From the NCBI GenBank assembly GCA_015680685.1, contig MNCI01022386.1, positions 660,146-724,145 of the forward strand: a stretch of 64,000 nt of DNA. The letters run 5' to 3'. This DNA is from Gnetum montanum. Taxonomy: Eukaryota; Streptophyta; Gnetopsida; Gnetales; Gnetaceae. Shown here one piece after another: positions 9,861 through 21,838 of this stretch. The notes below the pieces were generated by a model. That model was not told the origin of the DNA, searched no databases, and worked only from the letters and a program-made list of their open reading frames with translations. The translations under genes and the position numbers were made by a program. How positions within the stretch are numbered: the stretch's first letter is position 1; the number at the start of each line of letters is the position of its first letter.

Positions 9861-12460
9861 CATCGATCATCATCTATGGACAAGAAACTGTTCCCAAGAT
9901 TTGTCCTGTCTCAAGGAAGTTCACCAAAGCACATCCCATCCATGCATGCCAACATCACCAAGAACACATGGCACTAGATCAAGAGAAAAATGGGCAAGGA
10001 AATTCCCTAGTCCATTCATTACAACACTATATCGCAACTAAAGAATTTCCCATGTGGTTTTCATCAAAATGATACATCAAGGCACAAAGGCCGTTTACAA
10101 CATATAGCAAGGGTGCTTCAAAACAAGCACTAGGAAAAACATCATACATCAAGTTGGCCTTGTCACAAGGTGTGGCATAGGCCTACAACCAGGAGACAAC
10201 TGAGTCACAGAAGGCAATACATCTAGCACTTTTGAGTGCATACAGTCAAATTAAGAATATCACAAGGATACATTTCACACACCCGAGGATACATTTATAT
10301 GGGAACATACATGGTATTTGGGAATGCTACCCAGGCCTAAAAGGCTATAGGACAAACTACCCAAGCCCATCCTAGGTTGAAGGATTTAGGCCACCAGGAG
10401 CATACCATGAAAGAACCATGCTATTTTGAGAAAAACCTATCTCTATCACGAAGCATAAATGATCATCTGTCATTGCACCACTATCTCAAAACATACATGA
10501 TCGACCATTGCACTAAACCCACTGCATGACTACCATTGAACGAAAACAATTTGGGACATGAACGCAATGATCGAATAACGAAACATGCCAACTGAGTATC
10601 CACCACCTACCAAAGTAGGACCTCAATGCATTGGCCACTCCTAGGCCATCAATATCCAGCATGGCCAAGGATACCATTTCATGCCATCTAGTAGCCCAAT
10701 ATCTATAGGGTCTAGGACAGATCACCATCCTCTGTTAGTGCTCACCTAGCATGAAGAGGCAAACAAATCATAATGTACCTGCTGATTCATCATAGCCAAG
10801 GTACTGATAAATCCGCAACCCAATGTTGGGATTCTAAGACCAATAATCAGTTCATGAAGGTCTTAAGAGCACATATCTTCCCCATAGACATAGTGCTCAT
10901 AGAATCAACTGAGGTTACCATGGCTGCATCTTTGTACCTGTGTCGCTTGCAAACACTGAGACAAAAGCTTAGAAACATAGAAGTTAGCAGGAACACGATA
11001 AGCACATCAGCCTCATACACAACCATCAAGCATGATCATATAACATAGTAATATCACTCTTGCAACATCATAAAAAGAAAGACCTCAACAACATGCATAG
11101 AGATCAATCATGCAAAACATTGATGGATCAATTATATATGCTCAAACAAACAATTTCATCATGAGGCACACCCAGAGAGAGCTAGCACACTCTCAGAATT
11201 TCAAGATTCACATACAATAATCATTCCCAGCAACTAACACTGGTTTCAACCAGGATCAAAATCTCAACACAATCATATGAGTCATGGGCAATAGAGAATC
11301 GTCATCTCAACCCAAAAATAAGGTGGAAGACCAAGGTCTATCCAACAACAAGTCTGCATAAAACCAATTCTTGCAATGACGAGCAACATCATGGAGGATG
11401 CGTCCACAAGAAAGACTCTCATCAAAAGAGGTTCAGTCTCAACAAGAACCAACAATAGGATGACCCACACCAGTAGTCTTTGAATCAAAGTGACCAAGAA
11501 ATGTCACCAATCAAAAGAGTGATGCCACAAACCCAAGGGCAACACAACCTACTCAAACAAGGTAGCACAACTTGCAAAGATAAAAAAAAAAGGGCAATCA
11601 TGCCTCATGCACAAGAAGTTTTCAAACAAGACAACAAACATTTGGCTTTGGGATGGCATAAACGACCTCAAAATGCATCCTCAACATTCCCAATAATAAG
11701 TCATCATACCGTGTAGAACACTAAGCCTTGCATTACATATGATAGACACGACAAAGATAACACACATGCAGAATTTGAAAGCGCAACCAAGAAGACACGC
11801 ATACACAAATAGACAAACATACAATCGCAAACACAAGCATACGAAGTCTATCGACAACGGTCTTAATCCACCCAAGACAAGGCTCACCAAGAGCACATGT
11901 CTAAAGGACCTTCATCTTGAGGTACTTGGGAACCACCTTATCCCAATTTGTATTTTTCCATACTCACTGTATCTAGGGTGAGTGGGAGTGCAAGGATATC
12001 CTATCCTTCACAATTCAACAAATGCCATCTTGAAACATGTCATTTGGGTGGAAACCGGAGTGGAGACTTGGTCTGATTCATCCCAAATGAATCATTGAAG
12101 ACCTAAGATGAGAGATCCTTGAGCAACAAAATTCTTGAGTTGCCAATAGAACTCCTCTCTACCATATCACATACAATCACAACTAGTCCAACCACAAGTA
12201 AACAAGTGGAGGACATCACCACAACATAATCGTTAACATCCTCAAGGAGAGCAACATACAACAATTGCTCACAATTTAACATCCATCCCCTCATGAAGAG
12301 CGTAGAACATTGCCATCAGGCAACTCTTCAAGAATACATAAGGATATGATCCTAGATCACCTAGGTATCAATCCGAAGGGACCATTAATTGAACAACCTC
12401 TATGGAGTAACACAACCAATGCATATCACAACACAATTTCAAAAACACTCTGATGCCATC
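9861..12460 (-). mobile_element. F3 element interior, right piece (LARD-like)
   Basis: About 2.6 kb adjoining the F3 primer-binding site, where gag would be expected. I find no gag, zinc knuckle or pol motif on either strand; reading frames are short and unrelated to one another. It therefore looks like a non-coding LTR derivative, or a very old decayed element. A CA/GA-rich composition runs throughout. Joined to 1068-2415 across the F1b insertion. Confidence 0.55.
12446..12458 (-). other. primer-binding site of F3 (initiator tRNA-Met type)
   Basis: Minus strand TGGCATCAGAGTG, two changes from the common plant TGGTATCAGAGC complementary to initiator tRNA-Met. It lies two bases from the LTR beginning TGTCACAACG. 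Confidence 0.7.
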
Positions 12461-13018
12461 TGTCACAACGTTGCCCCAACATTGTTCAGCACCCCAAGGA
12501 ATTCCCTAAGATCTAATGGATTTGGGGCGAAAGACTTGAGGAATATGCCTCCAGCGAGCAAGCAACTCACGAGTGAGTGCAAGCATAATCATAGCTTCTT
12601 AACATATATGGCAACAGAGATACAGAAAAAACCCAGGAGAAACAGAAGAACGCGTACCTGAAAAGCACCAAAGTAGAGCACACTTCAACAAATGATTCAC
12701 AACACAACTACACACACAATATGAAGCGTGCGCTTGATATATAGCTACCAGCATGCTGCAACGCTGCTGGTGAATCCGCTACTGTGAAAAAAAACCCCAT
12801 TATTTCTGCCCTTGTTGTGATCAAAGTTACCTAACCATGTTGTTAAACTTACCTGCAAATGGAATCCATTTAATTCAGTAACAAAATGCAACTGATTACC
12901 CAAAGCATCGAATTGCTGCAAAAGACGCTGGTTTCTAAGAAAGGGAGATGACAAGGAGAGGTTGAGAAGGGGAAGAACCTCTGCCTCTTCTCAGGAATGG
13001 CTCTTACTTACTGATACA
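12461..13018 (-). repeat. 5' LTR of F3 (right border approximate)
   Basis: It begins TGTCACAACG next to the primer-binding site. On the element strand it would start TGTATCAG near 13018 and end CGTTGTGACA. A TATA box is at 12736-12744, which splits the LTR into about 280-bp parts. The right border is a guess from the TG...CA rule and the change to AT-rich DNA. The other LTR is not in the window. Confidence 0.5.
12736..12744 (-). promoter_or_regulatory. TATA box in F3 LTR
   Basis: Minus strand CTATATATC in the middle of the presumed LTR, about 30 bases before the likely RNA start. Confidence 0.4.
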
Positions 13019-14241
13019 TAGAAGGAGAATATTACATTATCGTCATTGCAGACGTTTTAGTTTGCCATGTGAAGAGATTAGATTTTCTTACATACGATAC
13101 TTGCATGTGAAGGCATTAAAGATATATCAATTATCCAATACTAGTCTAGTTGTCATTTAAGCATATTTACATAGGCTGGCAGCGTACATCCCTGCACTGC
13201 CAGATAGCATATGTTATGAATGTTTAATGTACTCTAAGCCTAACATTTTTAAACATTTTATAATTAATGAATATATTTTAAACCAATAACCTTGGAATAT
13301 TTTAAAGGAAATAAAGCACTAACCAATACCTTAAAAAATTAATTTGCTCTGTTAATTAAGGCATTATATTTCAAAAACATAGTCAACCTCTAATTTTAAA
13401 AATTAAATATTTGACAAATTAAAAATGCATAATGATCAAGGAATAAAACTTCTTGGTAAAATAATGACATTGTAAACTTGGATTCTTGTGTTGTTTCTCC
13501 TATGAAACAGGTTCACCCATTGACAATATTCTTTAAAGATGTGTTTCAATTTTAACCAAGGTTATATGAATTCACCTGGATTAGCATCATATTGGATGCC
13601 GTTTTACATCAGGTAAGAATGCTAGCACAGCAGTCTATAATTATGGTGTAGTATTCAAGGTGAGAAAAATTTGTTTAAAAAGTAAGTCGCAAGCATGAAC
13701 AAAACTCAACAAATGAGCCATGGTCCTTTTTTTTTTCTCGCACTTCATACTGTTATGATTATTTCTAGATAAGGAATTGAACTGAGAAATCTGTAGGCTA
13801 GGATAGCTTTTGTGGTTCCGTTGGAAAACAGATAAATGTTTGTACCAAATTTATGATACAGAAGGAAACCCAAAAATAGGAAAGAAAATTGTAACAAATA
13901 TTTCTCAAGCTTACCTTGTTTGTTAAGTTTTTGAATACGAATCTCACGAGGTTCCTGTAGCCTTTCAACAATTAACACCAGTAGCAGGGTTTTAGAAAAG
14001 ATTAATTCAGTTTTCTACGAGGGACTTCTATTTTCAATGAGAATATATATCTTTAACTGATTATTCAAAATAAATATTGAAAATATTAATTAATTTTTTT
14101 AAAAAATAAGGATGAGTGTAATTCCAAGATATCCATATTGTTGTATTTATTAGTTATTCATAGCCTTAAGCCAGACTGTAGCAAACTACAGCTGTATCAT
14201 AGTTTTAAAGAAACGGATACGATTGTGCATCATTTTTCATT

Positions 14242-14512
14242 TCAGAGATTCTGAATCACAGATTGCTCAGATTCTGAAACATCAATGCTTTGAGATGTAT
14301 GAATTTCACCTTCATAGGCCCATGTAAACAATCGCTCGTCCAGATTATCAACACCTCCATCCAAATGAAGATAAGATAAATGAGGGATAATGGACTGCTT
14401 CAGATTTCCATGTGGGAATAGTTTATGCCCTACAGATCTGGATGCATGGACCTCCTTCCCATAGGATCATTCATGTGGTAGGAATGAGTCTCTAAGAGAA
14501 GGTTCTACCTCT
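14242..14512 (-). pseudogene. unidentified coding fragment 1
   Basis: A 90-codon minus-strand frame with one internal TGA and protein-like composition: HASRSVGHKLFPHG near the start, HLSYLHLDGGVDNLDERLF in the middle, SIDVSESEQSV at the end. It reads like an exon or gene remnant, not chance DNA, in an otherwise AT-rich region. I do not recognise the family. It may belong with the fragment at 14609-14762, which lies upstream on the same strand. Confidence 0.35.
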
Positions 14513-14520
14513 CAACATGT

Positions 14521-14646
14521 ATGTGCTTGTATTCTTGTTTTGCAATTAAATTGCAAACCTCTTCCTTCTTATGAGCGACATTTATGTGCTTGTATTATTG
14601 TTTTGCAATTAAATTGCAAACCTCTTCCTTCTTATGAGCGACATTC
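14521..14646. repeat. 63-bp tandem duplication
   Basis: Two copies, 14521-14583 and 14584-14646, each beginning atgtgcttgtatt and ending gcgacatt. They differ at one visible position (attcttg versus attattg), so the duplication is recent. It overlaps the end of coding fragment 2. Confidence 0.9.
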
Positions 14647-14762
14647 TCTGATTTTTGGGGTGACCAGATTTATAATCTACCAAATCTTTGATGAAGCCCT
14701 GATCGAATAAAGCCTTTTCAAAGGCAGTAGGTGCAATTTCCCTAAGCTCTTTGCAAAATTTT
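14609..14762 (-). pseudogene. unidentified coding fragment 2
   Basis: A 50-codon minus-strand frame with KFCKELREIAPTAFEKALF near its start and DLVDYKSGHPKNQRMSLIR further on, ending at a TAA inside the 63-bp repeat. The amphipathic, charged composition suggests real former coding sequence. Family not recognised. Possibly another exon of the gene that gave 14242-14512. Confidence 0.3.
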
Positions 14763-15298
14763 CTATATACATCCTACCATCAGCCTAATTTGTCATGATG
14801 AAAGCTCACCATAGTCAGAGGTGTGCTAGGTGTGCTGCTTTATTCACCATATTTGAAAAGTAATTTGGATCATTTGAAGCTTCTGCTTTAATCCATTTTT
14901 ATCATACATCTTAGCCATCATTGCTTCGGTCCTTTATTTCCCACAAAATCAACTAAGAAAAGGAATATTGTTAATATACAACTAAAACAAGTAGTTTGTA
15001 AACATCTTTCTGAGCAATGGCACCAATATTAGTAGTCTTCCTAGCTAAGACAGTAAGAGGTCTAAGAGGTCTATCAATGGTATGTGCAATGAACTAATCA
15101 TAAACATTAAAGATGATAGAAACATGACCTACAAAGTTTCTTTGTCTACATTGTTGTGATCACTAAATAAAAAATGTTATGGTACATTAAAAATTCAAGT
15201 ATATTGCTAGAATGAGAGAGATAATATTTTTATAATTTTAATATGCTTAATACTTTATGCATTTTAAATTAAAGAACAATAAATAAATCTCATAGTAA

Positions 15299-15365
15299 GG
15301 GACCACCACTTGGAGTCACAATAAGGTGTTTGTTTCTCAAGTCATAGGACTTGGGTTCTAGCATG
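15299..15365 (+). repeat. SINE-like tRNA-derived head, copy 1
   Basis: Starts GGGACCACCACTTGGAGTCA and contains a box-B-like GGGTTCTAGC at about 15353. The first 20 bases match the reverse complement of about 16495-16514. Weak box A. Read as a decayed SINE promoter region. Confidence 0.35.
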
Positions 15366-16442
15366 GGTGTAGCCACTTAAAAGAGGTTAGGCATTTGCGC
15401 ATCCACTAACCCTTCCAAGATCCCACCTTGGTAAGATCAACATTGAGCCTCTAGATAATGATTCTAAATAAATCTCGTTGCAATCCCTTGTAGAACAAGT
15501 GCACATAGAAATTAAATACATACACAAACTATGTTGCAATCCCTTATGAGAAAAGTGTGACACCCACACATGAAGCAATAAATCTCCTTAGTCATACCAT
15601 CAATGACTCAACACCATTTGGGATAGGTATGGCCTTCTTAGGCAAGGCAAAATCATTGCAAGCTCCACAAACTTAACTAATCTATCTACTAAGAGAATTG
15701 AACTAATTATAATTTCTAAATATAATAAATTAATTAATTGATAAGATGCCATTAGCATGATCCAATAAAACACGCTTACAAAACTAAAAGAAATCATTGA
15801 GTTTTATTCACTATGTTGTCACTCAATCTGACATCATCCAAAAAATTCCAAGCTGTGAAAGCATGACAACACTTCAACAATCTCATTGCACAATTAAGTG
15901 ATGACTCAACAAACAAAAAATAATGAAAAAAGACACATTTGCCTAAGGGATAGAGGAGTTACAAAACAAAGAAAAGATAAGACTAGACCAAAGATAAATA
16001 AAAGATGTTAAATGAACTCCTCACCTTGGTATTTCTAGTTGTCAGGAATGTAACAAAGAGGTTTGCTAGCTGTTGGACATTAATGGCTAAGCACACTACA
16101 AGATATTCAACTTTGGCCACTTTTATAGAAAAATTGCATCAAAACAACAAGTGGATGCAACAAGGCATCAATGATGCAAAGATATCAGTGACCTCCTAAT
16201 CATTAGCCCACATGATCAACATCCAATGGTGTCCACTCTACATATTATCCTATTATTTTAGGATGTTTACACTACAATAAGCCTAAATAGTGGTTTATGA
16301 TCCATTTGTCAGGGATGAAAAGCTTGCAATGAAACACAAGTGTCACCCAACTACAACCACAAGAATTGGTAATCCCTAAACCCAGTAATGCAAAGATATC
16401 CAATATGTATTTTACGATATAAGCTAAGGTAAATATCAATTT

Positions 16443-16514
16443 AGTTTTGAACTAGGTTAGCCAAGTGCACATTTAAGCATTAGCACCTAACCATGACTCC
16501 AAGGGGTGGTCCCT
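16443..16514 (-). repeat. SINE-like tRNA-derived head, copy 2
   Basis: The minus strand starts GGGACCACCCCTTGGAGTCA, has box-A-like TGGTTAGGTG and box-B-like CTAGTTCAAAAC. Same family as 15299-15365, in opposite orientation. Confidence 0.4.
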
Positions 16515-16874
16515 AGACACTTCTTTTTTTATATGTATGATTTTGTATATTCTATCCCTATCAATTGTAAACTCTGCCCTTGGCCACTTATGTTCTCCCA
16601 CTCTCTTAAATTACATCATGTGATTAATACCAAATACTTTTCATGGCATCATCATGAAGGAATATGTAAAAAATGAATTCACATCATAATTCATTGGTAT
16701 TCATTTTACCATCCATAACTTTTATATTATTTCTTTACAAGACATTTCGAATCATACTCAAACTGAAATTGACATTTTTACTTATGTCCATTGGGATCCC
16801 TTGGATCCATGGGACCAATTTTAGAATTCCTTTTACGGAATTTTTTAAAAAAATTTATAACTTTATGTTGCATA

Positions 16875-16945
16875 GTAAAATCGAACCTATGACTTGGGGT
16901 TAGCAAGCCAAGACCCTTACCACTTGGCTAATACCTCAATTGCAT
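16875..16945 (-). repeat. SINE-like tRNA-derived head, copy 3
   Basis: The minus strand carries TTAGCCAAGTGG (good RNA polymerase III box A) and, about 35 bases on, GGTTCGATTTT (box B), separated by a tRNA-like CTTGG...CCAAG stem. Best reading is the head of a tRNA-derived SINE. It is not a functional tRNA, as there is no acceptor stem. Confidence 0.5.
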
Positions 16946-17934
16946 TATCATTCTTAATCTTTCATGCTTTTTCTTGTCTTATATCATTGATGTTATTCCA
17001 CATGTTGATTGGTTAATGAAATTAATGTGCTCCTTATGTAAGTCCTTTTCAGCTAGCATTTGGTGTGGCTAGGTTATACAATTAGGACGTTAACAATGAC
17101 TCACTCATGACGTGTTGATACCTAGTCACAACCTTACATTTAGAGATGGTGGACTGTGACTCACTCAGATGTTAGGCTTGATACCAAAATGCAGTGAGCT
17201 TCTAACTAATCCCTATATTATAGTCTCGAAAACTACTATCCAAATTCAGAGAGGCCTTAACACAAACATACATTATTTAATAGTTGCTATTACTCACTAG
17301 TCACCACTTCATAGTGAATTAGTAGTCAAGATCATAATATCTTTTTTGCAGAGACTTGTGCAAGAAAGTTAATAAGCTTCTTGTATGGAAATAGTACCAA
17401 AAAATTGCATATATTTTTGTTTATTTTTTCCTAAAGTTTGGTTGATCTTGTAAGTTATGCATCTGATAAGTTTTTTCAAGAATGAAGAGACAATAGCTTG
17501 GATTTAAAGAAAATATTTTTTTTGAAGAAAATTATGGCTAGCTCCTATGTCAACCAAAGCATCCATTGTCTTCAGTAGAAACTAGATTGGAACCATTTAA
17601 ACCAAGTGCAAGCTAGGCTCTTACGTCGATTAAACTTAATAACTATAAGTAGCTATGACTGTACCTTAAAGATATTAGCAAAAGGGAACAATTAGTCATA
17701 AGAAAAAGTGACTATTTTCTTAGTAGTTGATATCATTATATTATTGCTAATCTAAAAAATAATGTATATTTATTAGTAATCCTCACATAAAAGACAATAT
17801 GTGGTCCTTAGTCATTAAGCATATGTAGTATCATAGTATTACAAATAGAACATAATCATAAAGAGAAAGGACAACTTATTTGATTAACATTATAAGATAG
17901 AATATATGCTAAATTTTATGGATCTTCATTATAA

Positions 17935-18720
17935 TCAAAATCTCTAGCATAAGGACTTGCCAACAACACTTGATAGAGTGGATGTTGCAAGTCTTCCAAT
18001 GTTAGTCCACCATTAAGTTGAATATTCAATATGTGTAAATCATATGTGAAAGATGAAGCTGTATTATTAGCATGCACATTGTTTTGCCAAAAGTAACTTA
18101 TATCTTACTTGTTTGTTGTATACACTACTTGATAAAAAGAAAATCCTAATGGACTACAAGTGATAGGTCTTCTTTCTATAGTGGAAAATAAGTAATAACT
18201 GATGCTTGTCCAACCAAACCTAATTTTATATGTATATTTTTAACTTTGGGATATGTATAAAAGAAATAATCACTATGATTTGCACCTTGAACAAAAGAGG
18301 AAGAATTTTTTATCATAAAATAGGGATTATGACCAAAATATTCCACTGTTCAAACCATGCATTTTTAGGTATATTAAATTGAACAATATCAATTTTATAA
18401 CAGAAACATGAATTTCCAAATTTGTAAATGGCCATAACCACCAATTATTTGTCACATTGCTTGTGTTCTAAATTTGAACATATACTTTGTGATAATAATT
18501 CATCGATGAATTAGCTTGCTCATACCTATATATTGCATTTTGTTGACACAACCTAGATTCATAAACAAAGTTTCTCAAAGCAGCTCCATATCGTTGAGAG
18601 TGAGCTTTCATTGCAATTGGTGGTATCCATTCATCTAGATCTCCACTATCATAGTTCATTAATAGATGGAAAGATAACTCTTGTCAACTTTTCCTAATCA
18701 AATATGATCTCATTTTATCC
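17935..18720 (-). pseudogene. degraded protein-coding region of unknown family
   Basis: Minus-strand coding-like blocks follow one another in shifting frames over about 750 bases. In order: SYLIRKS; MNYDSGDLDEWIPPIAM at 18659; a block with NAWFEQWNIFGHNPYF and GANHSDYFFYTYP at about 18230-18390; a block ending NGGLTLEDLQHPLYQ and SPYARDFDYNEDP near 17935-18000. Frameshifts and stops separate them, so it is a relic. Aromatic and Asn-rich composition, with no repeat-element motif. I do not recognise it. An endogenised viral capsid-like gene is one idea worth testing (plants carry partitivirus coat-protein relatives), but I cannot support it from sequence alone. Confidence 0.5.
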
Positions 18721-19913
18721 TTTTTTTAAATCTATCCAAATAAAGTAGAAATATAAAAGTTAGAACATAGCAAATTTATTGATATCAAACTTTAAAAAAA
18801 TGCTAAACTTAGATGATGATTTTAAATAATAACTATAAAACTAAAAAATAGAAACAAGCATAAGGTAGATTTTTTGAGAAGTATGATTTTATTTGTACAG
18901 TGTGTGCAATCAGTTTGCATAGTATGGTTATGTCGCTAAGTGGAAAAAAGAACAAGATCTTATAGTTGAAGTTTGACATGTTTTTTGTTATTCAAGATAG
19001 GTCATAACCTATTAAGTAAAGTATACGTTAGGTTTGCATTATGGTAATGTTACAGAATAATGATGTAACATGATAAAGCAATTATGACATACAATTAACA
19101 AATTTTATCTTTTCATTGAGTGTGGTGTAACGACGGAAAATGTCGACAGCTGGAAAATACCAAACAAAATTCTGTGTACACAGTTTTAACCACGGATCCG
19201 TGTGAGAGCTATGTTGGAAAAACGAATCCGCTGCACTCTGAACGGTCTTGTCGATCAGACAGGGACTTACTAAATCAGTAAACCAATGGAGATTTTGAAT
19301 ATTTCGTGGATCGATTTGATTCGACGAGTCGCAAAATGAGGGAAAACAATGTAGACGAATTATAACGATGATAACGCTAACACGATAAGAGGAGGCAGAC
19401 ACAAGAGAAACACGTGGTTTCAAGATCTACGCTTTGACTTGAAGAATAAATATTTTGTATACCATGTTACAATGGGGAGACCCCGATTACTTGATGTGAA
19501 GCAAACACAAAATAACAAGAAAACTGTCCAAGCAGAAGTACAGAATGAAGTCTGATCTACCTCGTAGGCCAGAGATGGGATGCAAGGAAGGTCAAGTACT
19601 GACATCTATCGATCAATTTCTTCTGATCAATAGAAACTCACAAACCACACCAGATGATCTCTTGATCTCTGATCTACTCCTTTTGCCTTAGGTAGTCTTT
19701 GCTCGAAACTCTCGACGATCACCAATGGAGAAAGTTGTGTCTTCGCCAAAGGGGTAATCGCTCCTGCTGCCAATGCTCAAGCAAAATATCTTTTGTCTTT
19801 GTTGAAAGATAGTGTTGCCAAATGATTTCCAGAAAATGCTGCTCTTTCTCTCTCTGTCTGGGTCTTTCCTCTGTTTTGTCTCGTTGCCTCTCTTTTTCTT
19901 CGCCAACTGGGAC

Positions 19914-19920
19914 ATTTATA
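19914..19920 (-). promoter_or_regulatory. TATA box of TatA LTR
   Basis: Minus strand TATAAAT; the same motif is in the other LTR at 35783-35789. It places the RNA start about 30 bases to the left, giving U3 of roughly 760 bp and R-U5 of roughly 760 bp. Confidence 0.6.
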
Positions 19921-20007
19921 GGTTTGACAATATGTGGAGAAGGGATGGCTGTGATGACACGTGTTTCAAACCTTTCGGAAGATCGTTGACTTGACTGTCC
20001 TTGTAAT

Positions 20008-20515
20008 AAAATTCGTGACTACGCACAATACGCGCATTTGTGTATTGTGCGTATGGATGACTAATGTGGATCGGGCATGTTCTCAGTTGATTTTGGGCTA
20101 CATTACACTGGTACGCATTGCGTCACGTGCGAGAGCGTAATAAAGCACAAAAGTAAGAGACTCAAGCTGCTTTACGCTAGTTCACGCTGCCGAGCGTAGT
20201 GAAGCATAAACAAAGGTTAACTTGGCGATGGATTACGCTGCATACGCTATGTTGCGTAACAAGCGTAACTTGACCTGTTGCGCTTCCTTTGGGTCCTTTT
20301 TGACATTTTTGGAGCTCATTACGCTGCTTTGCGTAATAGAGCGTAAATCTGCCCTTGGACAAAAGACTTAGTAGAATACACGAGGGGTCGCGTATTACGC
20401 TGCGTAAGCCTCTCTAGATGCTGAAGTAAGTCGCCTTCTGATACTAGACTATGTTGAACAGAATCACGCTAAGCGTCATTACGCTATGCCGCGTGATATA
20501 GCGTACAAAGATAAA
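20008..20515. repeat. TTACGC/GCGTAA inverted-motif cluster in TatA U3
   Basis: Many short CpG-containing motifs (TTACGC, GCGTAA, TACGCT, AGCGTA) lie in facing pairs. Clear stem-loops include TTACGC-TGCTTT-GCGTAA near 20320-20337. The cluster is repeated with substitutions in the other LTR (35880-36378). Its place upstream of the TATA box suggests binding sites or a structured enhancer. Confidence 0.7.
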
Positions 20516-20675
20516 ACATAGTGATATTGGAAATCTGCAAAGTAAATTGAAGACTTGATGCTACACGTCTCTTTGCCTTACTCTGCCTTGTTCTCCCTTC
20601 TGGAATTCAGACATGTATTCTTGCCTGATCGCAAATCTTTGCCTGAGGCCGACTCACAATTTTCACGATGTTTCA

Positions 20676-20690
20676 ATGGCCCCTCTTTGT
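20676..20690 (-). other. polypurine tract of TatA
   Basis: The element strand reads AACAAAGAGGGGCCAT immediately before the LTR TGAAAC. Standard position for priming plus-strand DNA. Confidence 0.75.
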
Positions 20691-21838
20691 TGACAGTTAG
20701 AGGGCTTGCCCGAAAGACGTCGACAAAGAATACGAAACACCGAATTGGTAAAAGTACCAACAGTGTTCATCAATGTCCACTCAAGTGTTGCCCTGTCAAC
20801 ATAGAAGAGCAAGGATGGAGGGTATGGGAGATAAGATGATTTGGCAAGGAATAGGTTTGGGGAAGACTCAAATGAGTTAGGATGGCGAAAGTATGGAATA
20901 CGCTCATTGAACACACAGAAATGTATGCATACTTATATTAACAGGAATACTTTCAGACGAGCATAGCGCATCAGATTGAGATTTCTCTGTTACAGACTAT
21001 AGCAGGAATGCTTGCAAAAGGAGCATAGCGCGTCACTTCTGCGATATCTCTGCTATGACATTTAATTGCGTTACGCCAGTTTATGGACTTGATGGCAATG
21101 CGAGTGCGGAAAACGAGTGCTTGCGTATGTAGCTTTTGCATACAGGAAGTAGATGGTAGGGATGAAATGGATTAAGAGCCAAGGGTAGGGTCACAAGGGG
21201 AAGAGGGATGGACTTCTAAGTGGACAGGCTAACCTGAGCAGCAATTTCAAAACGTTGTTTGTACTTTACCGCTCAGATGAACGCACCTTTGAACGACATC
21301 TTCGAAACAAGTAACCTGCAACCACAGAAGAAAATAGAGGATGCCATTGTCTATGCGAACTGGAGGCGAGGTTGTTGAAACAAGTGCTATTAGAGGCAAG
21401 ATGAAGTGATCGGGCCATGAAGGAGGAACTGTAGCACGAGGCCCAAATTTTCACCCTTAACGCTTGGCCTAGCATATCGCCGCCAAAGGACATCAGACTC
21501 AGCGCACCTAACTGGTTATGCAAAGAACCAGCTAGGTGAATTTGCGAGCCAGAGTCTGATAGCGATGATCAGCGGAGGTCCCCGAGGTTGTTGTTGACGA
21601 GAATCCCGTCGGGGCTCCGGTCGGTGAAACTAAACCCTCAGATGTACCACCGCTGCAGTGGGCGCAGCAACGGCATCTTCGAGGGGTCAGTAGTGTGCCT
21701 CTCGGCACATTTGAGGAATCAGTAGGATGCCGGTGGGGTGGCGATGCTAGGACTATCCCAGTATCCCACCCCGTTCGTCGTGCAGCTATATAGAGATGAT
21801 TACGCTTGCTTGATTTGCATGGTGGCAGTTTGTACACC
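20691..21838 (-). other. TatA region between polypurine tract and hairpin array
   Basis: About 1.1 kb without a credible gene. Short frames exist (for example 21266-21523 minus) but have no recognisable motif. The sequence contains further GCGTAA-type words near 21060-21130. Confidence 0.5.

Larger units (their letters stand above)
13019..19120. other. AT-rich host DNA between F3 and TatA
   Basis: About 6.1 kb of AT-rich, mostly single-copy-looking DNA with no LTR ends. It holds two short open coding-like segments on the minus strand (14242-14512, 14609-14762), a 63-bp tandem duplication, three SINE-like tRNA heads and a longer degraded coding region (17935-18720). Outside those I see nothing supportable in 13019-14241, 14763-15298, 15370-16440, 16520-16870 and 16950-17930. 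Confidence 0.7.
19126..20675 (-). repeat. 3' LTR of TatA
   Basis: 1550 bp, from TGTAACGACGGAAAATGTCG to GATGTTTCA in plus orientation. TATA box at 19914-19920. Beyond it, about 20008-20515, is a dense set of TTACGC / GCGTAA inverted motifs in U3. Confidence 0.93.

Noticed and set aside
11480-11981. Plus-strand frames in the F3 interior
   Set aside because: Short, biased to CA-rich codons, no motif, opposite to the element direction.
16300-16400. Copia RNase H-like string (FVRDEKLAMKH)
   Set aside because: A single short match with no neighbouring copia motifs.
16875-16945. A tRNA-Ser gene
   Set aside because: Boxes A and B are present but no acceptor stem or variable arm; fits a SINE head.
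20555-20839. Frames within the TatA LTR and across its end
   Set aside because: They cross the LTR/interior border and have no motif.
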